Below are positions 7,213 through 16,004 of a stretch of DNA of 64,000 bases, one piece after another. Location: assembly GCF_013167955.1 (NCBI RefSeq), contig NZ_BLWF01000001.1, positions 1-64,000 of the forward strand. The letters run 5' to 3'. Under the pieces are notes generated by a model. It was given only the letters and a program-made list of their open reading frames with translations. It did no database searches and was not told the origin of the DNA. This DNA comes from Thermanaeromonas sp. C210 (GTDB taxonomy: Bacteria > Bacillota > DSM-521 > Neomoorellales > Neomoorellaceae). Each line of letters opens with the position of its first letter. Position 1 is the first letter of the stretch. The position numbers and the translations under genes are program-made.

Positions 7213-8119
7213 AATCGTTCTGGCCGGCGAAGGGGGTCAGGGTGTGCAGACGGTAGCCGAGATCATGGCCGAGGCCGCCTACCACAGCGGCTACCAGGCC
7301 CTCTACATTCCCAGCTTCGGGGTGGAACAGAGGGGCGGTGTTTCCCTGGCCTTTGTCCAGATCGGCCAGCACCCCATTGGAGCTCCCGTTTTTTACACGG
7401 CGGACCTGGCCGGGGCCTTCAGCCTCCGGGCCGTAAGGAAGGTCGGTCGCTACCTGGGGGAGGAAACCTGGCTGTTTTATGATGCCCACCTGGAGGAAGA
7501 AGTGAAGGAGCTGTATCCTTCCTTAGAACGCCGGGTAGCCATACCAGCCCTGGAAGTAGCCCGGGTAGAAATGCACCCCCGAGTGTTCAATGTCATTATT
7601 CTCGGTGCCCTCGGGGAGGTCACGGGACTCTTACCCCGGGAGGCGGTGGCGGAGGCCATGGAAAAGCAGCTGGGCCATAAATTCGCTCAGGACCCAAGTC
7701 TCAGGGAGATGAACTGCAGGGCCCTGGAGAGGGGGCGGGAGCTGTGTCGCCAAGCGCTGGCGGGTGAAGGGGCAGCCGGCGGCAGCCCGGCGGAAGACCG
7801 GCAAGGTGTGGCCGGGGAAAGGGGGGCGGAAAAACCGGCCGGCAGGCGGGACGGTTTGGTGCCTGGCTCCCTGGAAGCCATCATTACCGAAGATGGCCAG
7901 GGCCGCTTCTATCTCTACCCCGCCCTGTGCAAGGGGTGCGGCCTATGCATTGAAAAATGCCCGGTCCGGACCATCGGCTGGGCCCGGCAGCTGGGGGCCC
8001 TGGGCACACCCGTAGTGGAGCCGGGCCACGGCGAGCCCTGCATAGCATGCAGGCAATGCCAGCTGGTCTGCCCCGACTGCGCCATATGGATCGAGGGGAG
8101 GGATACGCGTAAGCTGTAG
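7181..8119 (+). CDS. 2-oxoacid:ferredoxin oxidoreductase, gamma subunit fused to a 2[4Fe-4S] ferredoxin domain
   Basis: 312 aa from GTG 7181 (GTG 7187 is an alternative, with better spacing to GGGAGG). Residues about 1-185 are the gamma domain (GEGGQGVQTVAEIMAEAA, FGVEQRGG). A low-complexity Gly/Ala/Glu/Arg linker follows (about 190-230). The C-terminus is a dicluster ferredoxin with CKGCGLCIEKCP and CIACRQCQLVCP. In most Kor enzymes the delta ferredoxin is a separate gene; here it is tethered. It is the last gene of the kor operon, with no terminator seen in the first 100 bases after it. Confidence 0.85.
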   Translation: MPVLNPRGNLKIVLAGEGGQGVQTVAEIMAEAAYHSGYQALYIPSFGVEQRGGVSLAFVQIGQHPIGAPVFYTADLAGAFSLRAVRKVGRYLGEETWLFYDAHLEEEVKELYPSLERRVAIPALEVARVEMHPRVFNVIILGALGEVTGLLPREAVAEAMEKQLGHKFAQDPSLREMNCRALERGRELCRQALAGEGAAGGSPAEDRQGVAGERGAEKPAGRRDGLVPGSLEAIITEDGQGRFYLYPALCKGCGLCIEKCPVRTIGWARQLGALGTPVVEPGHGEPCIACRQCQLVCPDCAIWIEGRDTRKL

Positions 8120-8427
8120 GACGGGGCGACCCGCAGCTTACACAAAAACCTGGAAAAAGGACTAACTTTGGCCTAGTATTGCGATTATTGTAAGTTTATC
8201 CTAAGGCAACTAGAACTTAGCAAAAGGAATCTATTGCAACTTTAGATAAACAGTGCTATGATAACATATGGCAGAATAAGTGATAAGTAATAAGTACTAC
8301 TGCAGTCGCCGAACGGGGGAGCTCAAATGGGGGAAAGGGGAAAAGCCTAATTCCTGATACCGAGAAATTCATTCCTAAAATCGATAATGAAGAGCTGTCC
8401 CTTAAGGTTCACCGGGCATTACTGAAA
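8120..8427 (+). promoter_or_regulatory. AT-rich control region before the GntR gene
   Basis: About 300 bases, clearly more AT-rich than the flanks. A promoter is visible: TTGCAA at 8234-8239, a 17 bp spacer, and TATGAT at 8257-8262 with a TGC extended -10. Downstream is GGGGGAG and an ATG at 8327 that opens only a 7-codon frame (see the GntR entry). The reading frame of the regulator is open from 8287. Confidence 0.6.
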
Positions 8428-9111
8428 ATGCTGCGGGAAGGTCCTTTCGGGAAAAGAGGCAAGTTGCCGGCGGAAGATATCTTGGCCCGTCAACTGGGGG
8501 TCAGTAGAAACGTTTTAAGGGACGTCCTGGCCAGCCTGGAGGCCGAAGGATTTATTACCCGGCGGCGCGGCATCGGAACGATGATCAACCAATATGTTTT
8601 GGACGCGCCTTCGAGGCTGGATCTGGAGAAAGATTTTGAGGAAATGATAGAGGAGGCGGGATACCGGGCTTCCCTGGGGTTGGTGACCGGTGGCGTAATC
8701 CCTGCAGAGGAAGAGGTGGCTAAAGACCTCCACTTAGAAGTAGGGGAAAAGGTTCTGAAGGTAGAGAAGCTTTTACTAGCCGATGATCGGCCGGCCATTT
8801 ACGTGTTAGACTACATACCCTACCGGTTGATCGAAGGGAACCCGTATACCCCGGAGGAGCTAAAAATACCGATATTTCGTTTCTTGAAAAGAAAGAGTCA
8901 AGTTAAAGTGGAAATCGTACTCATGGACGTAGAACCGCGGTTACCGGACGGTATAATCGCCGGGATGCTCGGGGTTGAACCTTCGGAACCCATAATGTAC
9001 GTTCATGAGATAGGTTATAGTTGTACGCAGACTCCGGTCCTCTTATCCCAGGCTTACTATCGTAACGGCGTTTTCCGGCTAAGCATTCTAAGGAGAAACT
9101 ACTTGGGATGA
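8428..9111 (+). CDS. GntR-family regulator with UTRA domain, start unclear (possible frameshift)
   Basis: Ligand-responsive repressor of the HutC subfamily: N-terminal winged helix, then a UTRA ligand domain (about residues 70-220). From ATG 8428 the protein lacks the first helix of the DNA-binding domain. The open frame upstream supplies it (ELSLKVHRALLKMLREG), but holds no ATG, GTG or TTG. ATG 8327, with GGGGGAG upstream, is one base out of frame; one extra G in the G5 run at 8329-8333 would join it. Either a real frameshift, a sequence error or a rare start explains this. It overlaps the deaminase gene by 4 bases, so purines are a plausible signal. Confidence 0.7.
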   Translation: MLREGPFGKRGKLPAEDILARQLGVSRNVLRDVLASLEAEGFITRRRGIGTMINQYVLDAPSRLDLEKDFEEMIEEAGYRASLGLVTGGVIPAEEEVAKDLHLEVGEKVLKVEKLLLADDRPAIYVLDYIPYRLIEGNPYTPEELKIPIFRFLKRKSQVKVEIVLMDVEPRLPDGIIAGMLGVEPSEPIMYVHEIGYSCTQTPVLLSQAYYRNGVFRLSILRRNYLG

Positions 9112-9623
9112 TTACAGTGGACGTACGGCGGCGGAACACCTTTGACTGGGACAAGGAAAGGGAATATGCTTTAAAGGCTATCGCCATATCCCAGCGAGCC
9201 AGGGAACACGGTAATACTCCCTTCGGATGTCTGTTAGTCGATGCCCAGGGGAATATTCTCCTGGAGCAGGAAAATGTCGAGATTACAGAAAGGGATTGCA
9301 CAGGTCACGCGGAGGCCGCCCTTATGCGTAAAGCCTCCCACCTGTATAGTAAAGATTTCCTCTGGGGATGCACCCTCTATTCTTCCGCGGAACCGTGTGC
9401 CATGTGCGCCGGAGCCATTTATTGGGGCAACGTGGGCAGAGTGGTGTATATCATCAGCGAAAAGCGCCTGCGGGAGCTTACCGGCAACCATCCTCAAAAT
9501 CCCACCCTGGATCTACCTTGCCGCGAGGTCTTCGCTAGGGGGCAGAAGGATATTGTGGTAGTCGGGCCCCTTCCGGAGCTAGAGGAAGAAGCCATAAAAG
9601 TACATGAGGGGTACTGGAAGTGA
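9108..9623 (+). CDS. guanine-deaminase-like nucleobase/nucleoside deaminase (CDA fold)
   Basis: 171 aa zinc deaminase with His67-Ala-Glu69 and Cys97/Cys100 (EPCAMCAGA), the pattern of Bacillus guanine deaminase. The tail (EVFARGQKDIVVVGPLPELEEEAIKVHEGYW) also fits that family. It would turn guanine into xanthine. The start overlaps the GntR stop (ATGA), so it is co-translated with the regulator. A BMP-type ABC transporter follows, which supports a purine role. Substrate is inferred, not shown. Confidence 0.75.
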   Translation: MITVDVRRRNTFDWDKEREYALKAIAISQRAREHGNTPFGCLLVDAQGNILLEQENVEITERDCTGHAEAALMRKASHLYSKDFLWGCTLYSSAEPCAMCAGAIYWGNVGRVVYIISEKRLRELTGNHPQNPTLDLPCREVFARGQKDIVVVGPLPELEEEAIKVHEGYWK

Positions 9624-9797
9624 AGGAACTTTTTTCAGCCTTGAGGGGGCGTGCTGGTAGACCCCATAAGAAGATTCAAAAATAAGTATCTTGCTTAGCA
9701 GGATTTAAAAAATTTGCGTCGAATAAATAAATATTAAACTTCGACCTTATCATAAAGGGAGTGGTGGGAGATCGACCAGTCAGTCAGGAGTTGGATA

Positions 9798-10886
9798 ATG
9801 CAGGTGATCATTCTTTTGGGCGCCCTAGTGGGCGCTCTATTAGCTGGAGCGGTGCTCCTCCTCGCTGCCGGGGCGGACCCTTTTAAAGCCTACGGGGTCA
9901 TGCTAAGCGGTCCTGTAAGCAGCGAATTCGGGATCACCGAAACCCTCGTTCGCGCTACTCCCTTACTCTTAGTCGGCCTGGGGATCGTCATTTCCTTCCG
10001 CGCCGGCATCCTTAACATCGGCGGTGAGGGACAGATACTTATGGGCGCCGTGGCTTCTTCTGCTGTGGCCCTGGCGCTGCCCCACTGGCCGGCAGTGGTG
10101 CTGCTACCCCTGGTTTTACTCGTCGGGTGCGTAGCGGGTGGCATTTGGGGAGGAATAGCAGGATGGCTTAAAGCGCGCCTTTCGGTCAACGAGATCCTGA
10201 GCACCGTCATGCTCAATTCCATTGCCTTACAGTTGTACACTTATCTCATCCGCGGTCCCCTAATCGATCCTCAAGAGGTGGCTTATGGTACGGGCGTACC
10301 CCAGACGGCGGTGTTGCCCGAACACATTTGGCTGGCTCGCCTGATACCGGGAACGCGGTTGCATACCGGCTTTATCCTGGCCATCCTTCTGGCGGTACTG
10401 GTGTATATCTTTCTCTGGCGTACGACCATAGGCTACCGTATGCGGGCCGTGGGAGCCGGCCCGGAGGCCGCACGCTACGGCGGAATTAGAGTCGAGTTCT
10501 ACCTGGTACTCGCCATGGTCCTCTCTGGCGCCTTTGCCGGCCTGGCCGGGACGGTAGAGGTGCTGGGAGTGCATCACCGCTCCCTGGAAGCCCTGTCGGC
10601 GGGTTACGGCTTTAGCGGAATAGTCGCCGCACTCTTTGGCCGGTTGCACCCCTTAGGCACCATACCGGCATCCATTCTCATGGGGGCCCTTATACTTGGC
10701 GCGGACATGATGCAGCGGGCCGTCAGCGTACCGGCAGCCATCGTTATGGCCGTCCAGGGCCTGGTCATACTTTTCGTGGTATCCAGTGACCTCTTAATGC
10801 GTAAGCCGGAGTTGCTGGCGCGCCTTTGGCGCCGGAACGGTGCCCTCCGTTCCAAATCTACAGGGGAGGCAGGGACGAGCGCGTAA
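9798..10886 (+). CDS. BMP-family (nucleoside/purine) ABC transporter permease 1
   Basis: Inner-membrane permease of the NupP/YufP type. 362 aa with about eight to nine hydrophobic segments and the hallmark FRAGILNIGGEGQILMGA near 72-90 and GFSGIVAALFGRLHPLG in the C-terminal half. CAGGAG precedes ATG 9798. It appears intact. It overlaps the second permease gene at 10886 by one base or so. Confidence 0.88.
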   Translation: MQVIILLGALVGALLAGAVLLLAAGADPFKAYGVMLSGPVSSEFGITETLVRATPLLLVGLGIVISFRAGILNIGGEGQILMGAVASSAVALALPHWPAVVLLPLVLLVGCVAGGIWGGIAGWLKARLSVNEILSTVMLNSIALQLYTYLIRGPLIDPQEVAYGTGVPQTAVLPEHIWLARLIPGTRLHTGFILAILLAVLVYIFLWRTTIGYRMRAVGAGPEAARYGGIRVEFYLVLAMVLSGAFAGLAGTVEVLGVHHRSLEALSAGYGFSGIVAALFGRLHPLGTIPASILMGALILGADMMQRAVSVPAAIVMAVQGLVILFVVSSDLLMRKPELLARLWRRNGALRSKSTGEAGTSA

Positions 10887-11212
10887 TGGAGGATGTGGTC
10901 GTAAGTCAAGGACTACTCGTCGGGGTTCTAGCTACGGGGATCCGCCTGGCTACACCCTTTCTCCTGGCTGCCCTGGGCGAGATGTTCGTCCAGCGGTCGG
11001 GGGTGTTTAACCTGGGTGTAGAGGGTATTATGCTCATGGGGGCCTTCATGGGTTTTTTCCTGACCTTGCAGACGGGGAATGCCTACTGGGGCATCCTAAT
11101 CAGCCTGCTGGTCGGCGCCTTGATGGGAGCGCTTATGGGTTTGGTCAGCGTAACCTTCAAGGCCGAACAGGGTATCAGCGGCATCGGACTGTATATGTTC
11201 GGGTGGGGGTGA
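10886..11212 (+). pseudogene. BMP-family ABC transporter permease 2, truncated
   Basis: Only 108 aa of a protein normally near 300 aa. The start (LATPFLLAALGEMFVQRSGVFNLGVEGIML) is the conserved N-terminal half. It breaks off after GISGIGLYMFGWG, where normal members continue with LSGF or similar, and meets a stop at once. The next bases encode the linker of the binding protein in another frame, so a deletion of about 0.7 kb probably removed the C-terminal half and the start of the next gene. The junction lies in a G-rich stretch near 11198-11212. Confidence 0.8.
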
Positions 11213-11237
11213 AGGTCAGGATCAGCAGTCGGACAAG

Positions 11238-12170
11238 GTGCGCATTGCTATGGTATGTGCCAGTACAGTGGACGACATGGCTTGGAGCCAGTCCATGTAT
11301 GAGGCTCTCAAAGCGGTACAACAAAGGATGGGTGAGGATAAAGTAGAGATAGCGGTGAGTGAAAGACTGGGTGATGCCGTGAATGCCGGCGCGGCCATAA
11401 GGCAGTATGCGAGCCAGGGTTTCGATATAGTAATTGCCCACGGTGCCCAGTACCAGAGTGTATTAAGGGAGATCGCGGCTGATTTTCCCAAGACAACCTT
11501 CGCCTACGGAACCGGATTCCAGACGGCACCCAATATTTTCGCCTATGATCCCCAGGCCCAGGAGGGCGGCTACTTACTAGGCATCCTGGCGGGGCATATG
11601 ACTAAATCGGGTATCGTGGGCGTGGTAGGTCCTGTGGAATCCGGAGACGCCATTAAGTACAATTACGGGTTCCAGCAGGGTGTGCTGGCCGCCAACCCCA
11701 AGGCGCAGGTACGCATTGCTTATACAGGCTCCTTCAACGATATAGTGGGAGCGGGAGAACTGGCTAAGGTGCATATGGATGCCGGAGCCGATATTCTTAC
11801 GGGATCTTCCCAGCAGTCGGTAGGTGCCATCAAGGCGGTGGCCGAGCGCAGCGGGAGGTACTGGCTGTCTACCGACATGGATCAGAGCAGCCTTGCGCCT
11901 GACACCGTCCTGGCGGCCCAGGTTTACAATTGGGAGAAGGTTGTCACTAAAATAATCGAACTGAGAAAACAAGGTGTCCTCGGCGGTGAGCATCTCATGC
12001 TGTCCTTTGCCGACGGGACCTTGGAACTTAAATACAACAGCAAGTTAGCCGATAAAATACCGCAAGAGGCTAAGGATGCGGTGGAAAAGGCAAAACAGGA
12101 AATTATCAACGGCAGCCTGAAAATAGAACTTCCGAAAGAGCAACCTGGGCAGGCACAGCAAAAGAAGTAA
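11238..12170 (+). pseudogene. BMP-family substrate-binding protein lacking its signal peptide
   Basis: 310 aa from GTG 11238. The whole periplasmic-binding fold is here (MVCASTVDDMAWSQSMYEAL at the very start, then FAYGTGFQTAPNIF, GVVGPVESGDAI). Its lipoprotein signal and Cys are missing. Upstream, in frame, lies the linker GEGQDQQSDK that normally follows the lipobox Cys, running directly into the truncated permease. Without export it could not serve the transporter. The gene may still be translated from GTG. The ATPase gene follows 13 bases later and is intact. Confidence 0.75.
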
Positions 12171-12183
12171 AGGGGAAGCCGGA

Positions 12184-13710
12184 ATGGCACAAGAAATTAA
12201 ACACCTGGAAATGCGGGGAATTACCAAGAGATTTCCCGGTGTGCTGGCTAACGACCATGTGGATTTGGAGATACGGGCAGGGGAGGTTTTAACCCTCCTG
12301 GGCGAGAACGGGGCCGGTAAAACAACTTTGATGAGCATTCTATACGGACTTTACCAGCCCGATGAAGGGGAAATTTTGGTGAACGGGAACCCCGTCAAGA
12401 TAACCTCTCCCCGGGCGGCAATGGAATTGGGCATTGGGATGGTGCACCAGCATTTTATGCTGGTGCCCACCCTTACGGTGGCTGAAAATGTGGCCCTGGG
12501 CTCTCCCCCGCGCAAAGGCGCCTTTGTGGACCTCCAGAAGGTCAGCAGGGAAATTGAGGAAATTTCTAGGACCTATGGTTTAGGTATACAGCCGGATGCA
12601 TATGTGTGGCAACTTAGCGTAGGGGAACAGCAGAGGGTGGAGATCGTCAAAGCCCTTTATCTGGGCGCCAGCCTTCTCATCCTTGACGAACCTACCGCCG
12701 TGCTAACCCCCCAGGAAGCCGGGGAACTTATAGCTCTGTTAAAAAACATGGCCCAGCAAGGCCGCCCTATCGTATTTATCAGTCATAAGCTCAACGAGGT
12801 TATGGCAGTGAGTGATAGGGTGGCCGTCCTGCGAGACGGCAGGGTGGTTGCTACCCTGCGTACGGCGGAGACCTCTGCCCAGGAGCTGGCCCGCCTGATG
12901 GTGGGGAGGGAGCTGACCTTTAGGCCTACCAAAAGCCAGTCGGCTCCCGGTGAGACGGTGTTAAGCCTGAAGGAAGTGTGGGCCTCCGGTGATAAGGGAA
13001 CCCCCGCTCTAAGGGGATTGTCGTTGGACCTGAGACGGGGAGAGATAATGGGTATAGCGGGTGTCTCCGGCAACGGACAGAAGGAGTTGGCCGAGGTTAT
13101 AAGCGGGTTAAGAAGAGTGGTTAAGGGGCAGATCCTGCTAAACGGTAGAGAGGTCACCAACTTTTCGCCGGAAAAAATGATTAAGGAAGGTCTGGGCTTC
13201 ATACCCGAGGACCGGCTGCACGTGGGGACCATTCCCTCCTTTGCCGTGTGGGAAAACCTCATCCTGAAGGACCACGACCAGCCGCCCTATGCTCGGGGTA
13301 TTTTCCTCCAGAAGCAAAGCATAAGGTCGCAGGCAGCGTCCTTAGTAGAGAGTTACGGGGTTAAAACACCTACCCTGGATACTCCAACCGGCCGCCTGTC
13401 CGGCGGTAACATCCAGCGGTTGATATTGGCCCGGGAGATTACCCGCCAACCTTCCGTCTTAGTGGCCGCCTACCCGACCCGCGGGCTGGATGTCGGGGCT
13501 ACGGAATACGTCCACATGAAGCTCATGGAGGCCCGGGATAACGGTATGGGCGTGCTGCTGATCTCGGAAGACCTGGAGGAGATAATGAACCTCTCGGACC
13601 GAATTGCTGTGATTTACGAGGGCCGGATTATGCGGGTGATGACCGCAGAAGAGGCCGACGAACGCACCTTAGGCCTGCTCATGGCGGGCGTTGCCCAGGA
13701 GGCTTCCTAA
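12184..13710 (+). CDS. BMP-family ABC transporter ATP-binding protein (two NBDs)
   Basis: 508 aa, the double-domain form used by nucleoside and simple-sugar importers. The first domain has Walker A GENGAGKTT at 40-48, signature LSVGEQQRVEI and Walker B LLILDEPTAVL. The second has the usual weak Walker A (GVSGNGQKE) and signature LSGGNIQR. It belongs to the damaged transporter locus but is itself full length. SD GGGGAAG and ATG 12184. Confidence 0.9.
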   Translation: MAQEIKHLEMRGITKRFPGVLANDHVDLEIRAGEVLTLLGENGAGKTTLMSILYGLYQPDEGEILVNGNPVKITSPRAAMELGIGMVHQHFMLVPTLTVAENVALGSPPRKGAFVDLQKVSREIEEISRTYGLGIQPDAYVWQLSVGEQQRVEIVKALYLGASLLILDEPTAVLTPQEAGELIALLKNMAQQGRPIVFISHKLNEVMAVSDRVAVLRDGRVVATLRTAETSAQELARLMVGRELTFRPTKSQSAPGETVLSLKEVWASGDKGTPALRGLSLDLRRGEIMGIAGVSGNGQKELAEVISGLRRVVKGQILLNGREVTNFSPEKMIKEGLGFIPEDRLHVGTIPSFAVWENLILKDHDQPPYARGIFLQKQSIRSQAASLVESYGVKTPTLDTPTGRLSGGNIQRLILAREITRQPSVLVAAYPTRGLDVGATEYVHMKLMEARDNGMGVLLISEDLEEIMNLSDRIAVIYEGRIMRVMTAEEADERTLGLLMAGVAQEAS

Positions 13711-13814
13711 AGGCCGGGCGCAGCGATAAAGGGTCTTACCCCGCGGCGGGACCGCTTCCGGCGGGGCCGGGCCCTAGGAAGAACAGGTATAAGAGGAAAA
13801 AGCTTGAGGTAAAA

Positions 13815-13849
13815 AGGCTGTCGACCGGGAAGGTCGGCGGCCTTTTTTA
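13815..13849 (+). terminator. terminator after the ABC transporter locus
   Basis: GGCTGTCGACC / GGTCGGCGGCC hairpin (loop GGGAA) followed by six T. It separates the purine-type locus from the sigma-54 activator gene. Confidence 0.8.
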
Positions 13850-13907
13850 TCGAATTCCTTATTCAAGGCAAGGTGAGCAATTTAGGACCCTGAAGAGGGG
13901 GTGGCTT

Positions 13908-15809
13908 ATGTCTGCTCGTTTGGGCCTCGTGGCTCCCTACGGGGGGCTGGCTGAGCTCGCCCACGAAGTTTGCCGGGAGCTGGGCCTGCAGGCCACGGTG
14001 GCGGTCGGTGACCTGGCGGAAGGGGTCAGGGTGGCCCGCGATCTGGTGGCTCGAGGCATTGAGGTCATCGTCAGCCGGGGCGGTACTGCCACAGCCATCG
14101 GCCGGGAGCTTGACGTGCCCGTGGTAGAGATCGCCGTCAGCGCCTTCGACCTAGTGCGGGCCCTGGGCGCTGCACGCACTTACGGCAGCCGTATAGGGGT
14201 AGTGGGTTTCCGGAATGTTATTTACGGCTGCAAGAGCCTGGAAGAGATTTTGGGGGTGCGCATTCAGGAGATCGAGATTAAGACCGAGGAAGAGGCGCCG
14301 GCGGCCATTTCTGCGGCCCGCGAAGCAGGTATCCAGGTCATAGTGGGGGATGCGGTTTCGGTACGGTTAAGTAAAGAGCTGGGCCTCCACGCCATTCTAG
14401 TGACCTCGGGTAAGGAAGCCATAGGCCTGGCCCTGCGTGAAGCCGAAGAGCTGGCGGAAGTACGCCGGAAGGAGCGGGCCCGGGCGGAGCAGTTCAAGGT
14501 AATTCTGGACTTTACCTACGAGGGCATTATAGCTACCGACCCGGAAGGCCGGATTTCCCTGGTAAACCCGGCGGCGGAAAAGATCTTAGGCGTGGCGGAG
14601 GGCCATCTGGTGGGCCGTCCGGCCGGGGAGGTTTTGCCGGGGCTGGCCCTTCAGCAGGTGCAGAGCACGGGTAAGCCGCGGTTGGGCGAACTGCACCGGG
14701 CGGGCAGCTCGCTGGTAGTACAAAACGTGGTCCCGGTAATCGCCGACGGGGAGATTGTAGGAGCGGTGGCCACCTTTCAGGATGCGAGTCACCTCCAGGC
14801 GGTGGAAGCCAAAGTGCGCCAGGAACTGTATCTTAAGGGGCACGTAGCCCAATTTACCTTTGCCGACATGGTGACCGGGAGCCCGGCCATGCAGCGGGTG
14901 ATTGCCCAGGCTCGGGAGTTCGCCGCCGTTGAAGGTACTATACTCATCACCGGGGAAACGGGGACCGGGAAGGAAATGCTCGCCCAGAGCATCCACAACG
15001 CCAGCCGGCGGAGGAACGGCCCTTTTGTAGCAGTGAATTGCGCCGCCGTGCCCGAGAGCTTGCTGGAAAGTGAACTGTTCGGCTACGAAGAAGGAGCCTT
15101 CACAGGGGCGCGCAAAGGAGGCAAGAAAGGCTACTTCGAGCTGGCCCACCGCGGCACCCTCTTTTTGGACGAAATAGGGGAACTGCCGCTTAATTTGCAA
15201 GCCCGGCTCCTGCGCGTGCTGCAGCAGAGGGCCGTAATGCGGGTGGGGGGCGACCGGGTCATACCGGTGGACGTGCGCATTATCGCCGCCACCCATCGGG
15301 ACCTGGAAAAAGCCGTCCGGGAGGGAAGTTTCCGGCAGGACCTATATTACCGTTTGAATGTTTTGCGCCTGTCCCTGCCTCCCCTGCGGCAGAGGGGCGA
15401 GGATATCCCCCACCTGGTAGGGCGGCTGGTGGACAAAATCTGCCGGCGCACGGGCCGCCTTCCGCCGCGGATGGGGCCCGAGATCCTGCGGGTCTTTCAG
15501 CACTACCCCTGGCCGGGTAACGTTCGGGAGCTGGAGAATGTCCTTGAGCGGCTAGTGGTCCTGCGGAGCGGCCTGGAAGTAACCCCGGAAGATCTGGAAG
15601 ATCTGTTGGATGCCCGTGGGGTTGTGGAGCAAGTAGATACAGAGGGCCTGAAATTGGAGGTGAGGGGAACCCTGAACGATATGGAGAAGGCCATTATATG
15701 TGCTGTCCTGGAGGAAACCGGGTACAACCGCCAAGCAACGTGCCGCCGGCTGGGCATTAGCCCGGCCACCCTTTGGCGCCGCATGAAGGCCTGGGGTATT
15801 GCAAAATGA
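13908..15809 (+). CDS. sigma-54-dependent activator with PrpR_N and PAS domains
   Basis: Enhancer-binding protein that hydrolyses ATP to open sigma-54 RNA polymerase complexes. 633 aa: PrpR_N-type sensor (about 1-185, SRGGTATAIGRELDVPVVEI), PAS (about 195-300), AAA+ core with Walker A GETGTGKE near 350 and GAFTGA near 396, and a Fis-type HTH at the end (RQATCRRLGISPATLWRRMKAWG). GAFTGA, which contacts sigma-54, is intact. PrpR_N domains bind small carboxylates or sugar phosphates. It sits directly upstream of a -24/-12 promoter and the operon starting at 16005. Confidence 0.93.
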   Translation: MSARLGLVAPYGGLAELAHEVCRELGLQATVAVGDLAEGVRVARDLVARGIEVIVSRGGTATAIGRELDVPVVEIAVSAFDLVRALGAARTYGSRIGVVGFRNVIYGCKSLEEILGVRIQEIEIKTEEEAPAAISAAREAGIQVIVGDAVSVRLSKELGLHAILVTSGKEAIGLALREAEELAEVRRKERARAEQFKVILDFTYEGIIATDPEGRISLVNPAAEKILGVAEGHLVGRPAGEVLPGLALQQVQSTGKPRLGELHRAGSSLVVQNVVPVIADGEIVGAVATFQDASHLQAVEAKVRQELYLKGHVAQFTFADMVTGSPAMQRVIAQAREFAAVEGTILITGETGTGKEMLAQSIHNASRRRNGPFVAVNCAAVPESLLESELFGYEEGAFTGARKGGKKGYFELAHRGTLFLDEIGELPLNLQARLLRVLQQRAVMRVGGDRVIPVDVRIIAATHRDLEKAVREGSFRQDLYYRLNVLRLSLPPLRQRGEDIPHLVGRLVDKICRRTGRLPPRMGPEILRVFQHYPWPGNVRELENVLERLVVLRSGLEVTPEDLEDLLDARGVVEQVDTEGLKLEVRGTLNDMEKAIICAVLEETGYNRQATCRRLGISPATLWRRMKAWGIAK

Positions 15810-15837
15810 AATATTACATTGCAATATGAAATATAAG
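15798..15837 (+). promoter_or_regulatory. tandem 20-bp direct repeats, likely activator binding sites (UAS)
   Basis: ATTGCAAAATGAAATATTAC at 15798-15817 is followed directly by ATTGCAATATGAAATATAAG at 15818-15837, 17 of 20 identical. They start in the last codons of the activator gene and lie about 110-150 bp before the -24/-12 promoter, the classic enhancer distance. That they bind this activator is inferred. Confidence 0.6.
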
Positions 15838-15877
15838 GCCCGGATCCAAGAATTTTAAGGAACCGGGCCTTATATTT
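15829..15877 (+). terminator. terminator of the activator gene
   Basis: Long inverted repeat AAATATAAGGCCCGG / CCGGGCCTTATATTT with a 19-base loop and a short T-rich tail. Its 5' arm overlaps the second direct repeat. Confidence 0.7.
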
Positions 15878-15947
15878 TATCCCTTAATTATTCAACTTGA
15901 AATTCCGCGCAGCCCGGATATTCCTGGGGCCACGGAAAAACGGGGTC

Positions 15948-15963
15948 TGGCACGCATCTTGCA
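15948..15963 (+). promoter_or_regulatory. sigma-54 (-24/-12) promoter
   Basis: TGGCACGCATCTTGCA matches the consensus TGGCACGN4TTGCA at every fixed position; GG of -24 is at 15949-15950 and GC of -12 at 15961-15962. Transcription would start near 15973, about 30 bases before ATG 16005. Confidence 0.92.
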
Positions 15964-16004
15964 TCGGATAAGCCCGGACTGTGGTACCAGGAGCGAGGGC
16001 TTGT

